NCBI RefSeq assembly: GCF_020169415.1
Contig: NZ_JAIULG010000005.1
Coordinates: 62,001-126,000 of the forward strand
Reading direction: 5' to 3'
DNA from: Tsukamurella sp. M9C
Lineage (GTDB): Bacteria; Actinomycetota; Actinomycetes; Mycobacteriales; Mycobacteriaceae
DNA: 64,000 bases
Part shown: positions 17,748-26,585 of the stretch, piece after piece
Layout of the letters: each line of letters opens with the position of its first letter
Numbering within the stretch: position 1 is the first letter of the stretch
The notes under the pieces: model-generated
Seen by the model: the letters and a program-made list of their open reading frames with translations, nothing else
The model's database searches: none
Told to the model about the DNA's origin: nothing
Translations under genes and position numbers: made by a program

Positions 17748-19634
17748 TCACTTCCTCACGATCACGACGAACGGGCCCGTCTCGGTGACGGCGAATCTCG
17801 GGTCCTCGAAGAGCTTCTCGGGGAAGACGACGGTGTACCGGCGCACGTTCGGGTCGTTGGGGTAGACGTCCTCGGCGAGGCGCAGGGAGAGGCCGTCGGC
17901 GGACCGTCGGAAGACGAAGGCGTCCGGGGCGCGCCACGGCGTCTCGCCGAGGGCCTTGAGCAGCTCGTCCGGCGTCTCCAGCTTCGCCCACGCCTCGATC
18001 GCCGCGGACCGGGCGGTGAAGTGCGCCAGGGGGTTCGCGTAGTTCGACGTGAGGTTCTGGAAGCCCCAGTACGGGTAGATCGCGAGGAAGCCGTAGTCGG
18101 CCGTGAGCACGACGGTGTCGGTCCGCGGCCTGCCCGTCGCGGCCAGGATGGCGGCGTCCACGTCCTTGTACGACGATTCCGCGCCCGCGGGTCGGCGGTC
18201 GCCGCGCTCGCCGTGGCCGTCGGTATCGGAGTAGGCGACGGCGATCTCCCCGGCCAGCTGCGCCGGGATCGTCTGCGCCACACCGATCGCGGCGAGCACG
18301 CCGAGGACGACGCCGGCGTCGCGGTACCGGGGGTAGCCGTCGCCGAGCGCGCCGACCATCGTCACCGCGCCGAGCGCGCCAGCGGCGGCGAGCAGGATGT
18401 GCAGCACCGGCTCGGTGCGGAAGCCGAGGAGCGTCGTGCCGGCGGGGGAGGCGGCCATGGAGAGGATCGCCCACAGGTACGAGCCGGCGATGCCGAGGCC
18501 GAGCGCCTGCGCGGGCAGGCTGGAGCGGGCCTTCACCAGGACCCAGATCACGCCGATCATGCCGAGCGCACCGAGCAGCGTGAAGTGCAGCATCGGCAGC
18601 GAGAGAACGGAACCCTGCTCGGGCAGGTAGTGGAACGCGGAGCCCTTGGAGTCGGTGCCGTCGCGAACCACGCGCAGCAGGAACGGCCCGTACGCGGGGA
18701 GTCCGATCGCGATGGCGATGACGCCCATTGCCGCGACCCGCGCCGGGTAGCGCCACTCGAACCGGCGCTCGCGGATCCAGGCGGCGATCAGCGCGACCAG
18801 GCCCATCAGCACGATGGTGAACGCCGCGACGCCCAGGTACAGCGTGTAGAACCACACCGCGACGCCGAGGTACACGCCCACCAGGACGATCGCCCTGCGG
18901 CGGCCGCGGAGGATGGCGGACCAGGCGACGATCAGCGCGGGCGGCAGCAGGATCGCGACCGCGGCGCCGTAGGGCTCGGCGGAGCCGTAGAGCAGCATCG
19001 CGACCGTGGTGGCGAGCGTCGCGGCGATCGCGCGCGCGGGACCGACGACGGTGAGCCACAGGGCCAGCGCGACGGCTGCCGCGACGGCCAAGGAGATGAT
19101 CGACCAGGGCTGGAACGCCGCCCAGCCCTCGAGCCCGAAGAGCTTCGCGAAGCGCCCGCCGAGCCAGAACCAGCCGGGGGAGTACAGCGGCGGCATGTCG
19201 ATGTAGGTCATGTCGGCCAGCCGCGGCGACGAGGTGAACCGGGTCAGGTACTCGGTGCGGAACTGCTGGTCGACCGAGATGCCGCCGAGGTAGAGCTTGG
19301 TGCCGCCCAGCGGCAGGGCCAGGGTGACGGTGACGAACCCGGCCACCGTCGCGAAGGAGAGCAGCCGGGCGACGCGGGCCTGCCAGGCCGGGACGGACCG
19401 CGACAGCAGTACCGCGCACGCGGCGAGCACGACGATCGCGATCACCTGGAAGACGGTCGAGAACGCGCGGGTGACGTTGGAGCTGCTGTACGCGGGCCAC
19501 TCGACGGAGCTGATGGCGAACCACCCGACGACGCCGACCGCCGCCGCGAGGATCGCGGCGGCGGCGAGGTCGAGGGCCAGGTCCCGCCCCCGGGCGGGGG
19601 CCTCGGGGGCGTCGACGGTGCGCGTGTCAGTCAC
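17748..19634 (-). CDS. aftA: Galactan 5-O-arabinofuranosyltransferase AftA
   Basis: 628-residue GT-C membrane glycosyltransferase that adds the first arabinose to galactan, priming arabinan synthesis. It has an N-terminal multi-span part (about eleven hydrophobic segments), the loop VDQQFRTEYLTRFTSSPRL, then the conserved ADMTYIDMPPLYSPGWFW block seen in AftA, and a soluble C-terminal domain. The start is GTG at 19634. Its length is close to the 643 residues of M. tuberculosis AftA, and its place directly after dprE1-dprE2 is the same. Confidence 0.92.
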   Translation of the reverse strand: MTDTRTVDAPEAPARGRDLALDLAAAAILAAAVGVVGWFAISSVEWPAYSSSNVTRAFSTVFQVIAIVVLAACAVLLSRSVPAWQARVARLLSFATVAGFVTVTLALPLGGTKLYLGGISVDQQFRTEYLTRFTSSPRLADMTYIDMPPLYSPGWFWLGGRFAKLFGLEGWAAFQPWSIISLAVAAAVALALWLTVVGPARAIAATLATTVAMLLYGSAEPYGAAVAILLPPALIVAWSAILRGRRRAIVLVGVYLGVAVWFYTLYLGVAAFTIVLMGLVALIAAWIRERRFEWRYPARVAAMGVIAIAIGLPAYGPFLLRVVRDGTDSKGSAFHYLPEQGSVLSLPMLHFTLLGALGMIGVIWVLVKARSSLPAQALGLGIAGSYLWAILSMAASPAGTTLLGFRTEPVLHILLAAAGALGAVTMVGALGDGYPRYRDAGVVLGVLAAIGVAQTIPAQLAGEIAVAYSDTDGHGERGDRRPAGAESSYKDVDAAILAATGRPRTDTVVLTADYGFLAIYPYWGFQNLTSNYANPLAHFTARSAAIEAWAKLETPDELLKALGETPWRAPDAFVFRRSADGLSLRLAEDVYPNDPNVRRYTVVFPEKLFEDPRFAVTETGPFVVIVRK

Positions 19635-19677
19635 GCGGGCCAGCGTAAAGGGTGGTTCCGAGAATCGGACGCGCCCC

Positions 19678-20439
19678 CTAGATCGGGAGCTTCTTGAAGA
19701 TCGGCTGCGGGATGTTCTTCAGGCCGAAGCTGACGAAGCCCCACGGCGCGGGCGCGTAGATCAGCGACTTGCCCTTGATCGCGGCGTCGACGGCGAGCTT
19801 GCCGATGACGTCCTTGTCGATCGTCAGCGGCGCCTCCTTGACGTGCGCGGAGAACTTGGTGCGCACCATGCCCGGGCGGACCACGAGGACGGAGCCGCCG
19901 AAGGGCTCCAGGGCCTGGCCCAGGTTGAGGTAGAAGCCGTCGAAGCCGGCCTTGGAGGAGCCGTAGACGAAGTTGCTGCGGCGCGGGCGCAGGCCGGCGA
20001 CGGAGCTCATGGCGATGATCTGGCCGTGGCCCTGCTCCTTGATCTTCTGGCCCAGGAGCACGCCGACGGACACGGCGCCGGTGTAGTTGACCTGCGCGAG
20101 GAGCACGGCCTTGCGCTGGTTCTGCCACAGTTCCTCGGCGTCGAAGTCGAGGGCGAAGGCCACGATCGCGACGTCGATGTCGCCGCCGGAGAAGGCGGCG
20201 TCGATGGTCTTCTGGTGACCGTCGAAGTCGGTCGCGTCGAAGTCGATGACCTCGACCGACGTGGCGCCGGCGGCCTCGACCTGGGCGACGGCCTGCTCGC
20301 GCAGCGGGTCGTTCGGCAGCGCGGCGAGCACGACGCGCATCGGGCCCTTGGCGAGGTACTCCTCGACGATCGACAGGCCGATCTCGGAGGTGCCGCCGAG
20401 CAGCAGCAGGGACTGGGGAACGCCTACGGCGTTGATCAT
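19678..20439 (-). CDS. dprE2: Decaprenylphosphoryl-2-keto-ribose reductase DprE2
   Basis: 253-residue SDR that reduces decaprenyl-phospho-2-keto-ribose to decaprenyl-phospho-arabinose with NAD(P)H. The nucleotide site is [12 protein letters not shown] rather than the classic TGxxxGIG, as in other DprE2 proteins. The catalytic Ser-Tyr-Lys are in AMSSVAG and YGSSKAG, and the C-terminus is basic and hydrophobic ([11 protein letters not shown]). It starts 21 bp after dprE1 and is followed by aftA, 43 bp downstream. Confidence 0.93.
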   Translation of the reverse strand: MINAVGVPQSLLLLGGTSEIGLSIVEEYLAKGPMRVVLAALPNDPLREQAVAQVEAAGATSVEVIDFDATDFDGHQKTIDAAFSGGDIDVAIVAFALDFDAEELWQNQRKAVLLAQVNYTGAVSVGVLLGQKIKEQGHGQIIAMSSVAGLRPRRSNFVYGSSKAGFDGFYLNLGQALEPFGGSVLVVRPGMVRTKFSAHVKEAPLTIDKDVIGKLAVDAAIKGKSLIYAPAPWGFVSFGLKNIPQPIFKKLPI

Positions 20440-20460
20440 GTGACTGATTCCTTACGGGTC

Positions 20461-21888
20461 TTAGGCGAGTTCGAGGCGGCGGCCGAGGTCGGAGATGAAG
20501 ACCCCCGTGGGATCGATCCGCCGACGGGTGGCGATCCAGTCGTCGATCTGCGGGTACATGGCGTGGAAGCGGTCCGCGGTGGTCCGCGAGTCCTTCGCCG
20601 TGTAGAGCCGCCCGCCCATGGCCATCACGCGGCGGTCGAGGTCGTCGAGGAACTCGGCGAGGCCACGCTTCACGGGGAAGTCGAGGCACACGTTCCAGCC
20701 CTTGAACGGGAAGCTGAGCGGTGCCTGGTTACCGTCGCCGAACAGCTTGATCACGTTGAGGAAGCTGACGTTGCCCGACGCCTGGATGTGCTCGATGAGC
20801 TTGACGAACTCGGGCTCGTTGCCGGTGGGGACGATGAACTGGTACTGGCAGAAGCCGCCGGGACCGTACGCGTAGTTCCAGCCGCCGAAGGCGTCGAGCA
20901 TGTGGTAGAAGGCCGTGAGGTTCTTCACCTTGCCCTTGCTGGGCGGGCCCGCGCGGTAGTAGCCCTCTCCGACGATCGAGAAGTCGAACTTGTTCGCCAG
21001 CCCGGGGGGGAAGACGTTGGGGAGGGTGAACAGCGGCTTGTTGTTGAAGCTCAGCGGGTTCTTCCGGTACTTCTCGGGCAGCTCGTCGAGCGTGGCGAGG
21101 TTGCCCCGGGAGAACGTGCCGCGACCCAGCTTCGGCGGCGCGCTGATCGCGTCGAACCAGCCCGACGCGTACTCGTAGCCGTCCTCGAAACCGTCCTGCA
21201 GATGCAGGTCGAGGGTCTCCTGCAGCGAACCCGTGCGCTCGGTGTCCGCGATGAAGTACGCACTCTCGGTGCGCTTCATCTGGAGCTTCGCGCGCAGGAT
21301 GATGCCGGTCATGCCGACGCCGGCAACCGTCGCCCAGAACAGTTCGCCCTGGGGGTCGTCGGACGAGCCCTTCGGGGTCAGGGTGAGCACCTTGCCGTCG
21401 GCGGTGAGCAACGTCATCTCGGTGATGTGGTTGCCGAACGAGCCCTGGCTGTGGTGGTTCTTTCCGTGGATGTCGTGGGCGATGGCGCCGCCGATCGTGA
21501 CCTGGCGGGTACCCGGGAGCACCGGGACCCACAGGCCGTACGGCAGGGCGGCCTGCATCAGGTCGTCGAGGCTGACACCCGCGTCCAGGTCGATGATGCC
21601 GGTCTCCACGTCGATGTCGTGGATCGCGCTGAGCGGCGTCATGTCGATGGTGAGGCCGCCGGTGTTCTGCGCCGACTCGTTGTACGAGCGGCCCAGCCCG
21701 CGCGCGATCACGCCGCGTCGCAGGTAGGCGGGCTTGTCGGCCTCGGCGTCGGCCACGACGGCGACGGCCTTGGCGATCTGGTCCACGTCGGGCGTGGACA
21801 GCACGTGGCCCTCGATCGGCGTGGTGCGCGACCAGCCCACCAGCTTGCGCGTCGAGATGGGCAGATAGGGAAGAGTTGTCTCGGACAT
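20461..21888 (-). CDS. dprE1: Decaprenylphosphoryl-ribose 2-oxidase DprE1
   Basis: 475-residue flavoprotein that oxidises decaprenyl-phospho-ribose to the 2-keto intermediate at the outer face of the membrane. It has an FAD-binding N-terminal half ([28 protein letters not shown]) and a substrate domain with [11 protein letters not shown]. Cys401 in GWNVCLDFP aligns with M. tuberculosis Cys387 when counted back from the conserved C-terminus LELA/LELL; that Cys is the covalent target of benzothiazinone inhibitors. The length is slightly above the 461 residues of the M. tuberculosis protein. It is the first gene of the operon. Confidence 0.95.
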   Translation of the reverse strand: MSETTLPYLPISTRKLVGWSRTTPIEGHVLSTPDVDQIAKAVAVVADAEADKPAYLRRGVIARGLGRSYNESAQNTGGLTIDMTPLSAIHDIDVETGIIDLDAGVSLDDLMQAALPYGLWVPVLPGTRQVTIGGAIAHDIHGKNHHSQGSFGNHITEMTLLTADGKVLTLTPKGSSDDPQGELFWATVAGVGMTGIILRAKLQMKRTESAYFIADTERTGSLQETLDLHLQDGFEDGYEYASGWFDAISAPPKLGRGTFSRGNLATLDELPEKYRKNPLSFNNKPLFTLPNVFPPGLANKFDFSIVGEGYYRAGPPSKGKVKNLTAFYHMLDAFGGWNYAYGPGGFCQYQFIVPTGNEPEFVKLIEHIQASGNVSFLNVIKLFGDGNQAPLSFPFKGWNVCLDFPVKRGLAEFLDDLDRRVMAMGGRLYTAKDSRTTADRFHAMYPQIDDWIATRRRIDPTGVFISDLGRRLELA

Positions 21889-21956
21889 CGCCCATCAGAT
21901 TACCGCGCCCAACCTGAGTCGATGCTGAGGTTGAAGCTGCTGTGACCTCGTCTTGG

Positions 21957-22583
21957 TCACACGTCGGGGCCGTGCGACCCCGCGGGCTCGGTGCTCACCG
22001 ACAGTCGCGGTTTGTCGTCCGACGGTGCGCCCGGCTCGCGCAGGTGCTCCCACATCGCGTCGACGAGCGGCTGCAGGAACAGGGTGCCCATCTGGCGGAC
22101 CATCATGGCGATCACCTGGTCGGACTCCGCCCGGTCGGTGGAGGCGAGGTGCGCGGCGCGCAGGCGGACGACCTCGCTGCGGCCCAGTTCGGTGAGCCGG
22201 ATTAGGAGCTGCGAGCCCGCCGGGTCGAGGAAGGAGCGCCGCAGGTAGTCGACGACCGCGGGGTGCCGGGCGAGCATCTCGCGGACGGAGGCGTCCCGGG
22301 CCGCCGCGACGTCGGCGGGCGGACCCTCGTCGGGGACGCGGGCGATCGCCTGCGCGTGGTACTCGACGATCTGCTCCTCGACGGCGGTCCGGAGGCCGTC
22401 CTTGGTCGTGAAGTGGTGTTGCACCAGGCCGACGGTGACCCCGGCCCGCGCGGCGACGGCGCGCAGGGAGACGGCGCTCGTCCCGTGCGCGGCGAACAGC
22501 TCGAGCGCGGCGTTGCGGATCCGGGCCTTCGCGGTCAGGTCGTCGTTCGACGCGGGGAGGCCGGCCGCTGGTGTCCCTTCCAC
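21957..22583 (-). CDS. TetR-family regulator
   Basis: 208-residue TetR-type repressor. The N-terminal DNA-binding domain has IRNAALELFAAHGTSAVSLRAVA-type residues followed by AGVTVGLVQHHF, where the recognition helix lies. GTG at 22583 is the first plausible start. The gene is divergent from the acyl-CoA dehydrogenase at 22682 with an inverted repeat between them, so it probably controls that gene and itself. The ligand is not known; acyl-CoA is a reasonable guess. Confidence 0.82.
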   Translation of the reverse strand: MEGTPAAGLPASNDDLTAKARIRNAALELFAAHGTSAVSLRAVAARAGVTVGLVQHHFTTKDGLRTAVEEQIVEYHAQAIARVPDEGPPADVAAARDASVREMLARHPAVVDYLRRSFLDPAGSQLLIRLTELGRSEVVRLRAAHLASTDRAESDQVIAMMVRQMGTLFLQPLVDAMWEHLREPGAPSDDKPRLSVSTEPAGSHGPDV

Positions 22584-22633
22584 CTGCGTGATCCTAGCGG
22601 CCCGGGCCTTGCGCTGTACACACGCATCGTGGA

Positions 22634-22649
22634 CTATACGAATGTATTG
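22634..22649. promoter_or_regulatory. Candidate TetR operator
   Basis: CTATAC-GAAT-GTATTG is an inverted repeat with five of six arm positions matching, in the divergent promoter region between the TetR gene and the acyl-CoA dehydrogenase. It is A+T-rich against the surrounding GC-rich DNA and may also contain a -10 element. Confidence 0.5.
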
Positions 22650-22681
22650 CCCGATCGTGCGCCGAAGAGAAGAGACCGCCC

Positions 22682-23842
22682 ATGACCGCACTGTTCCCCG
22701 ACTACCGCCCCGCCTGGGAGACCCCCGAGCACACGGAACTGCGCAAGCACGCCGCCGAGTTCTTCCGCCGGGAGGCCACCCCGAACCAGGAGCGGTGGGC
22801 CGAGCAGCACCAGGTGGATCGCGAGTTCTGGAACAAGGCGGGCGCCGCGGGGCTGCTCTGCACCGAGTTGCCCGAGTCCCTGGGCGGCGCGGGCGGCGAC
22901 TTCGGGCACGACACCGTCGTGCTCGAGGAGCTGGTCTTCTCGGGCGACGGTGCCTTCGGCTACGGCGTGCACTCCACCATCTGCGCGCACTACATCGACG
23001 ACTGCGGCACCGAGGAGCAGAAGGCCCGGTGGCTGCCCAAGGCCGCGTCGGGCGAGGCCGTGCTGGCCGTCGCGATGACCGAGCCCGGCACCGGCTCGGA
23101 CCTCCAGGCCGTGCGCACCACCGCGGTCCGCGAGGGCGACGAGTACGTGATCAACGGCTCGAAGACCTTCATCTCCAACGGCAGCCACTGCGACCTGCTG
23201 ATCATCGTGGCGAAGACCGATCCGAGCCAGGGCGCCAAGGGCATCTCCCTCATCGTCGCGGAGACGAAGGACCTCCCCGGTTTCGAGCGGGGGCGGGTGC
23301 TCAAGAAGATCGGGCAGCACGGGCAGGACACCCGCGAGCTCTCCTTCACCGACATGCGCGTCCCCGTGGAGAACCTGCTCGGCGGCGTCGAGGGCCAGGG
23401 CTTCTACCAGCTGATGCGCCAGCTCCCCCGCGAGCGCCTGAGCATCGCCATCGGCGGCGTCGACGCGGCGGAGAAGGCGGTGGTCGAGGCCATCGCGTAC
23501 ACCAAGGAGCGCAAGGCCTTCGGCCGTCCGATCGCCGACTTCCAGAACACCAAGTTCGTGCTCGCCGACGCCAAGACCGAGGTCTTCGCCGGCCGCACGC
23601 TCATCGACCACTGCATCGGCCGCGCCATCGACGGCACGCTCGACGCCGCGACCGCGTCGATGGCCAAGCTCTGGGCGTCCGACATGCAGTGCCGCGTCAT
23701 CGACAACGTGCTGCAGCTCTTCGGCGGCTACGGCTACATGATGGAGTACCCCATCGCCCAGCTCTACGCCGGCGCGCGCGTCCAGAAGATCTACGGCGGC
23801 ACCAACGAGATCATGAAGGAGCTGATCGCGCGCAGCCTCTAG
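22682..23842 (+). CDS. Acyl-CoA dehydrogenase
   Basis: 386-residue FAD-dependent acyl-CoA dehydrogenase for the first step of fatty-acid beta-oxidation. It contains MTEPGTGSDLQAV (flavin and substrate contact), FISNGSHCDL, KERKAFGRPIADFQ, LFGGYGYM and YGGTNEIMKELIAR, where the Glu of TNEIM is the usual catalytic base. The ATG at 22682 has the purine run AGAAGAGA upstream. It overlaps by four bases the convergent sigma-like mini-gene. Chain-length specificity cannot be read from the sequence. Confidence 0.92.
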   Translation: MTALFPDYRPAWETPEHTELRKHAAEFFRREATPNQERWAEQHQVDREFWNKAGAAGLLCTELPESLGGAGGDFGHDTVVLEELVFSGDGAFGYGVHSTICAHYIDDCGTEEQKARWLPKAASGEAVLAVAMTEPGTGSDLQAVRTTAVREGDEYVINGSKTFISNGSHCDLLIIVAKTDPSQGAKGISLIVAETKDLPGFERGRVLKKIGQHGQDTRELSFTDMRVPVENLLGGVEGQGFYQLMRQLPRERLSIAIGGVDAAEKAVVEAIAYTKERKAFGRPIADFQNTKFVLADAKTEVFAGRTLIDHCIGRAIDGTLDAATASMAKLWASDMQCRVIDNVLQLFGGYGYMMEYPIAQLYAGARVQKIYGGTNEIMKELIARSL

Positions 23843-24024
23843 AGGCCGCCGCGGATCCGTTGCAGCGCACGGTGTTGGCGCAGCCGCACCGTCGACGGGG
23901 CGATCCGCAGCAGTGCTGCGGTCTCGTCGACGGTGCGGCACTGCACCACGCGCAGGTGCAGCACGCGGTACAGCTCGGGCGGCAGCTCCGCCCGGATTCG
24001 CGCGTCGTGCGCCCCGTGCCCCAT
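23839..24024 (-). CDS. Orphan sigma-factor region 4 mini-protein
   Basis: 61-residue protein consisting of little more than a sigma-70 region 4 helix-turn-helix: LPPELYRVLHLRVVQ, then VDETAALLRIAPSTVRLRQHRALQRIRG. The last block is the classic ECF pattern in which the region contacts the -35 element. No region 2 is encoded upstream; the DNA upstream is the promoter region of the ectoine operon, transcribed the other way. It could be a decayed sigma gene, or a small regulator that binds promoters or the RNA polymerase beta flap. Expression is unproven. Confidence 0.6.
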   Translation of the reverse strand: MGHGAHDARIRAELPPELYRVLHLRVVQCRTVDETAALLRIAPSTVRLRQHRALQRIRGGL

Positions 24025-24148
24025 GCGGATTCACGCTAGGCATCGCGGGGCCCGGGCACATCCGCCGTTCGGGTGATGTCCGCGCGCCTCACGTCGGATC
24101 GCGGTACGTTGGTCTGGACCGAAACGGACACCCATCCGAGGAGGTCCG

Positions 24149-25297
24149 ATGAACGATTCTTGGGCCGAGACCGTTGCCCGGGCCACCGAACTCCGACGCG
24201 AACTTCATCGCCGCCCCGAGCTCGCCTGGGCGGAGCACGCCACCGCCGCGGCCGTGCGCGCCGAACTCGACGCGATCGGCCTCGCGTGGCGGCCCTGCGC
24301 GGACACGGGCACCGTCGTCCGCCTCGCCCCGACCGCGACCGGCCGGCACGTCGCGCTGCGCGCCGACCTCGACGCCATGCCGATCCGCGAGGCCACGGGC
24401 CTGCCGTACGCCTCCGCGACCGACGGCGTCATGCACGCGTGCGGGCACGACGGCCACACCGCCGCCCTGCTCGCCGCGGCCCGCTGGCTCCACTCCCACG
24501 AATCGAGCCTCCCCGGCCCGGTCACGCTGCTGTTCCAGCCCGCCGAGGAGGGCGGGCACGGCGCACGCGGCATGATCGCCGACGGTGCCCTCGACGGCGT
24601 GGAAGTCGTCTTCGGCTGGCACAACTGGCCCGGACTGCCCCTCGGCCGCGCCCTCTGCCCCGACGGGCCCGTCATGTCCGCCAACGGCACCTTCGAGATA
24701 GAGCTGATCGGCCGCGGCGGCCACGCCTCGCAGCCCGAGGCCACCCGCGATCCCGTCCTCGCCGCGGCCGCCGTCGTCGTCGCGCTGCAGCAGATCGTCG
24801 CGCGCCGCACCTCGCCGCAGCAGGCCGCCGTGGTGGCCGTGACCTCTCTGCACGCGGAGAGCGCCGCCACCGTCACCCCCGATACGGCCCGCCTCGCGGG
24901 AAGCGTGCGCGCCGCCGACGACGAAGCCCGCACCGGGGTCTTCGCACTCATCGACGAGATCGCGGGCGCCACCGCGGCGGCGCACGGCGTGCGCGCCGCG
25001 ACCGTGACGACGGTGCGCTACGGGGCCACCGTCAATCATCCTCGCCCGGCGGCCGACCTGCGGGAGCGCCTGTCGACGGTGCTCGGCCCGAACTGGCCCG
25101 AGCCCGCCGCCGCGACGCCCGTGCTCGCCTCGGAGGACTTCAGCTACTACCTGCAGCGGATCCCAGGGGCCTTCGCGCTCCTCGGCTCCGGCACCGCGGC
25201 GCCGCTGCACAGCGCCGAATACGACTTCGACGATGCCCTGCTCGACCCCGCCGCGCGCCTGCTGGTGGGTCTCGCGGGGGCGCCGGAGCCGCCCTGA
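24149..25297 (+). CDS. doeB2: M20 amidohydrolase, probable N2-acetyl-diaminobutyrate deacetylase (DoeB2 type)
   Basis: 382-residue M20-family amidohydrolase. It has RRELHRRPELAW at the N-terminus, ALRADLDAMPI, HACGHDGHTA (metal ligands), QPAEEGGHGA (catalytic Glu pair) and FGWHNWPG, with a dimerisation domain around GRGGHASQPE. Alone this is the IAA-amino-acid hydrolase/hippurate hydrolase family. Placed first in an operon with ectoine hydrolase, diaminobutyrate transaminase and an aldehyde dehydrogenase, the deacetylation of N2-acetyl-2,4-diaminobutyrate is the expected role. A strong GAGGAGG ribosome site lies at 24137-24143. The DoeB2 name is from family knowledge. Confidence 0.8.
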   Translation: MNDSWAETVARATELRRELHRRPELAWAEHATAAAVRAELDAIGLAWRPCADTGTVVRLAPTATGRHVALRADLDAMPIREATGLPYASATDGVMHACGHDGHTAALLAAARWLHSHESSLPGPVTLLFQPAEEGGHGARGMIADGALDGVEVVFGWHNWPGLPLGRALCPDGPVMSANGTFEIELIGRGGHASQPEATRDPVLAAAAVVVALQQIVARRTSPQQAAVVAVTSLHAESAATVTPDTARLAGSVRAADDEARTGVFALIDEIAGATAAAHGVRAATVTTVRYGATVNHPRPAADLRERLSTVLGPNWPEPAAATPVLASEDFSYYLQRIPGAFALLGSGTAAPLHSAEYDFDDALLDPAARLLVGLAGAPEPP

Positions 25298-25331
25298 CAG
25301 AAGAGAGTCGAACGGAACGAAAGGAATTCGC

Positions 25332-26585
25332 ATGGACACTGCTGCGTTCGAGAACTGGGAATCGGAAGTCCGTGGGTACTGCAGGAACTTCCCGACCGTC
25401 TTCGCCTCCGCGTCCAACGCGCGGCAGGTGGACGAGGCCGGGAAGAGCTACATCGACTTCTTCGCGGGCGCCGGCGTGCTCAACTTCGGGCACAACAACC
25501 CGAACATGAAGCGCGCCATGATCGATTTCCTCGAGGCCGACGGCGTGGCCCACAGCCTCGACACCTACACGACCACCAAGCGCGACTTCCTCACCCGCTT
25601 CCACGACGTGATCCTCGCGCCGCGCGGCATGGATCACCGCATGCAGTTCACGGGACCGACGGGCACGAACGCGGTGGAGGCGGCGCTCAAGCTCGCCCGC
25701 CTCGCCACCGGTCGCCGCGAGGTGGTGGCCTTCAGCCACGGCTTCCACGGCATGACGCTCGGGGCGCTCGCCGCCACCGCCAACCACGCCTTCCGGCAGT
25801 GGGCCGGAGTGCCGTTGCGCGACGTGGTGCGGCTGCCCTTCGAGACGGCCCCCGGCGGCAAGACCGCCCTGTCGGACTACGCCGCGGCCCTGGCAGATCC
25901 GTCCAGCGGCCACACCCCGCCGGCCGCCTTCCTGGTGGAGGCCGTGCAGGCCGAGGGCGGCGTCAACGTAGCGAGCGCCGACTGGCTGCACGCCGTGCAG
26001 GACCTCGCGCGGGAGACCGGTGCGCTGTTCATCATCGACGACATCCAGGCCGGATGCGGGCGCACCGGAAGCTACTTCAGCTTCGACGGCTACGGCCTCG
26101 ACCCCGACGTGATCACCCTCGCCAAGGGCCTCGGCGGCTACGGGACGCCGATCGCCATGAACCTCAACAAGCCGGCCGTCGACGCGCACTGGTCGCCCGG
26201 GGCGCACACCGGCACCTTCCGCGGCCAGGGCCTGTCGATGGTGGCCGGCACCGTCGCCCTGGACTACTTCGCCGACGACGAGCTGATGACCGCCGTCGCC
26301 GCGAAGGGGGAGACGATGCGCGAGCGTCTCGCCGCGCTCGCCGCCGCGCACCCGGACCGCGATTGGGAGGTGCGGGGCAAGGGCATGATGCAGGCCCTCG
26401 ACACCGGCGACGGGGCCTTCGCCAAGGCCGTCCAGGCCGCCTGTTTCGACGCCGGGCTCCTCGTCGGGCCGTGCGGCAGCGGCGGTCGCGTCCTGAAACT
26501 CATCCCGCCGCTGACGATCCCCGACGAGGACCTCGCCGCGGGGCTGGAGATCCTGGAGGCGGCCGTGACGGAGGTGGCGCGATGA
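25332..26585 (+). CDS. doeD: Diaminobutyrate transaminase of ectoine breakdown (DoeD, EctB-like)
   Basis: 417-residue class III PLP aminotransferase. The N-terminal FFAGAGVLNFGHNNP and MQFTGPTGTNAVEAALK are the EctB/diaminobutyrate-2-oxoglutarate transaminase signatures. IIDDIQAGCGRTG binds the cofactor ring, and the Schiff-base Lys is in TLAKGLGGYG. In the catabolic operon it would convert 2,4-diaminobutyrate to aspartate semialdehyde. ATG 25332 follows AAAGGAATT. No ectA or ectC is present in the window, so a biosynthetic role is not supported. The stop overlaps the doeA start by ATGA. Confidence 0.85.
   Translation: MDTAAFENWESEVRGYCRNFPTVFASASNARQVDEAGKSYIDFFAGAGVLNFGHNNPNMKRAMIDFLEADGVAHSLDTYTTTKRDFLTRFHDVILAPRGMDHRMQFTGPTGTNAVEAALKLARLATGRREVVAFSHGFHGMTLGALAATANHAFRQWAGVPLRDVVRLPFETAPGGKTALSDYAAALADPSSGHTPPAAFLVEAVQAEGGVNVASADWLHAVQDLARETGALFIIDDIQAGCGRTGSYFSFDGYGLDPDVITLAKGLGGYGTPIAMNLNKPAVDAHWSPGAHTGTFRGQGLSMVAGTVALDYFADDELMTAVAAKGETMRERLAALAAAHPDRDWEVRGKGMMQALDTGDGAFAKAVQAACFDAGLLVGPCGSGGRVLKLIPPLTIPDEDLAAGLEILEAAVTEVAR

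Noticed and set aside
16918-19524. A single 868-residue minus-strand protein joining AftA-region DNA and an SDR
   Set aside because: The upstream part is a shadow of aftA; the real SDR starts at ATG 17745, after the aftA stop.
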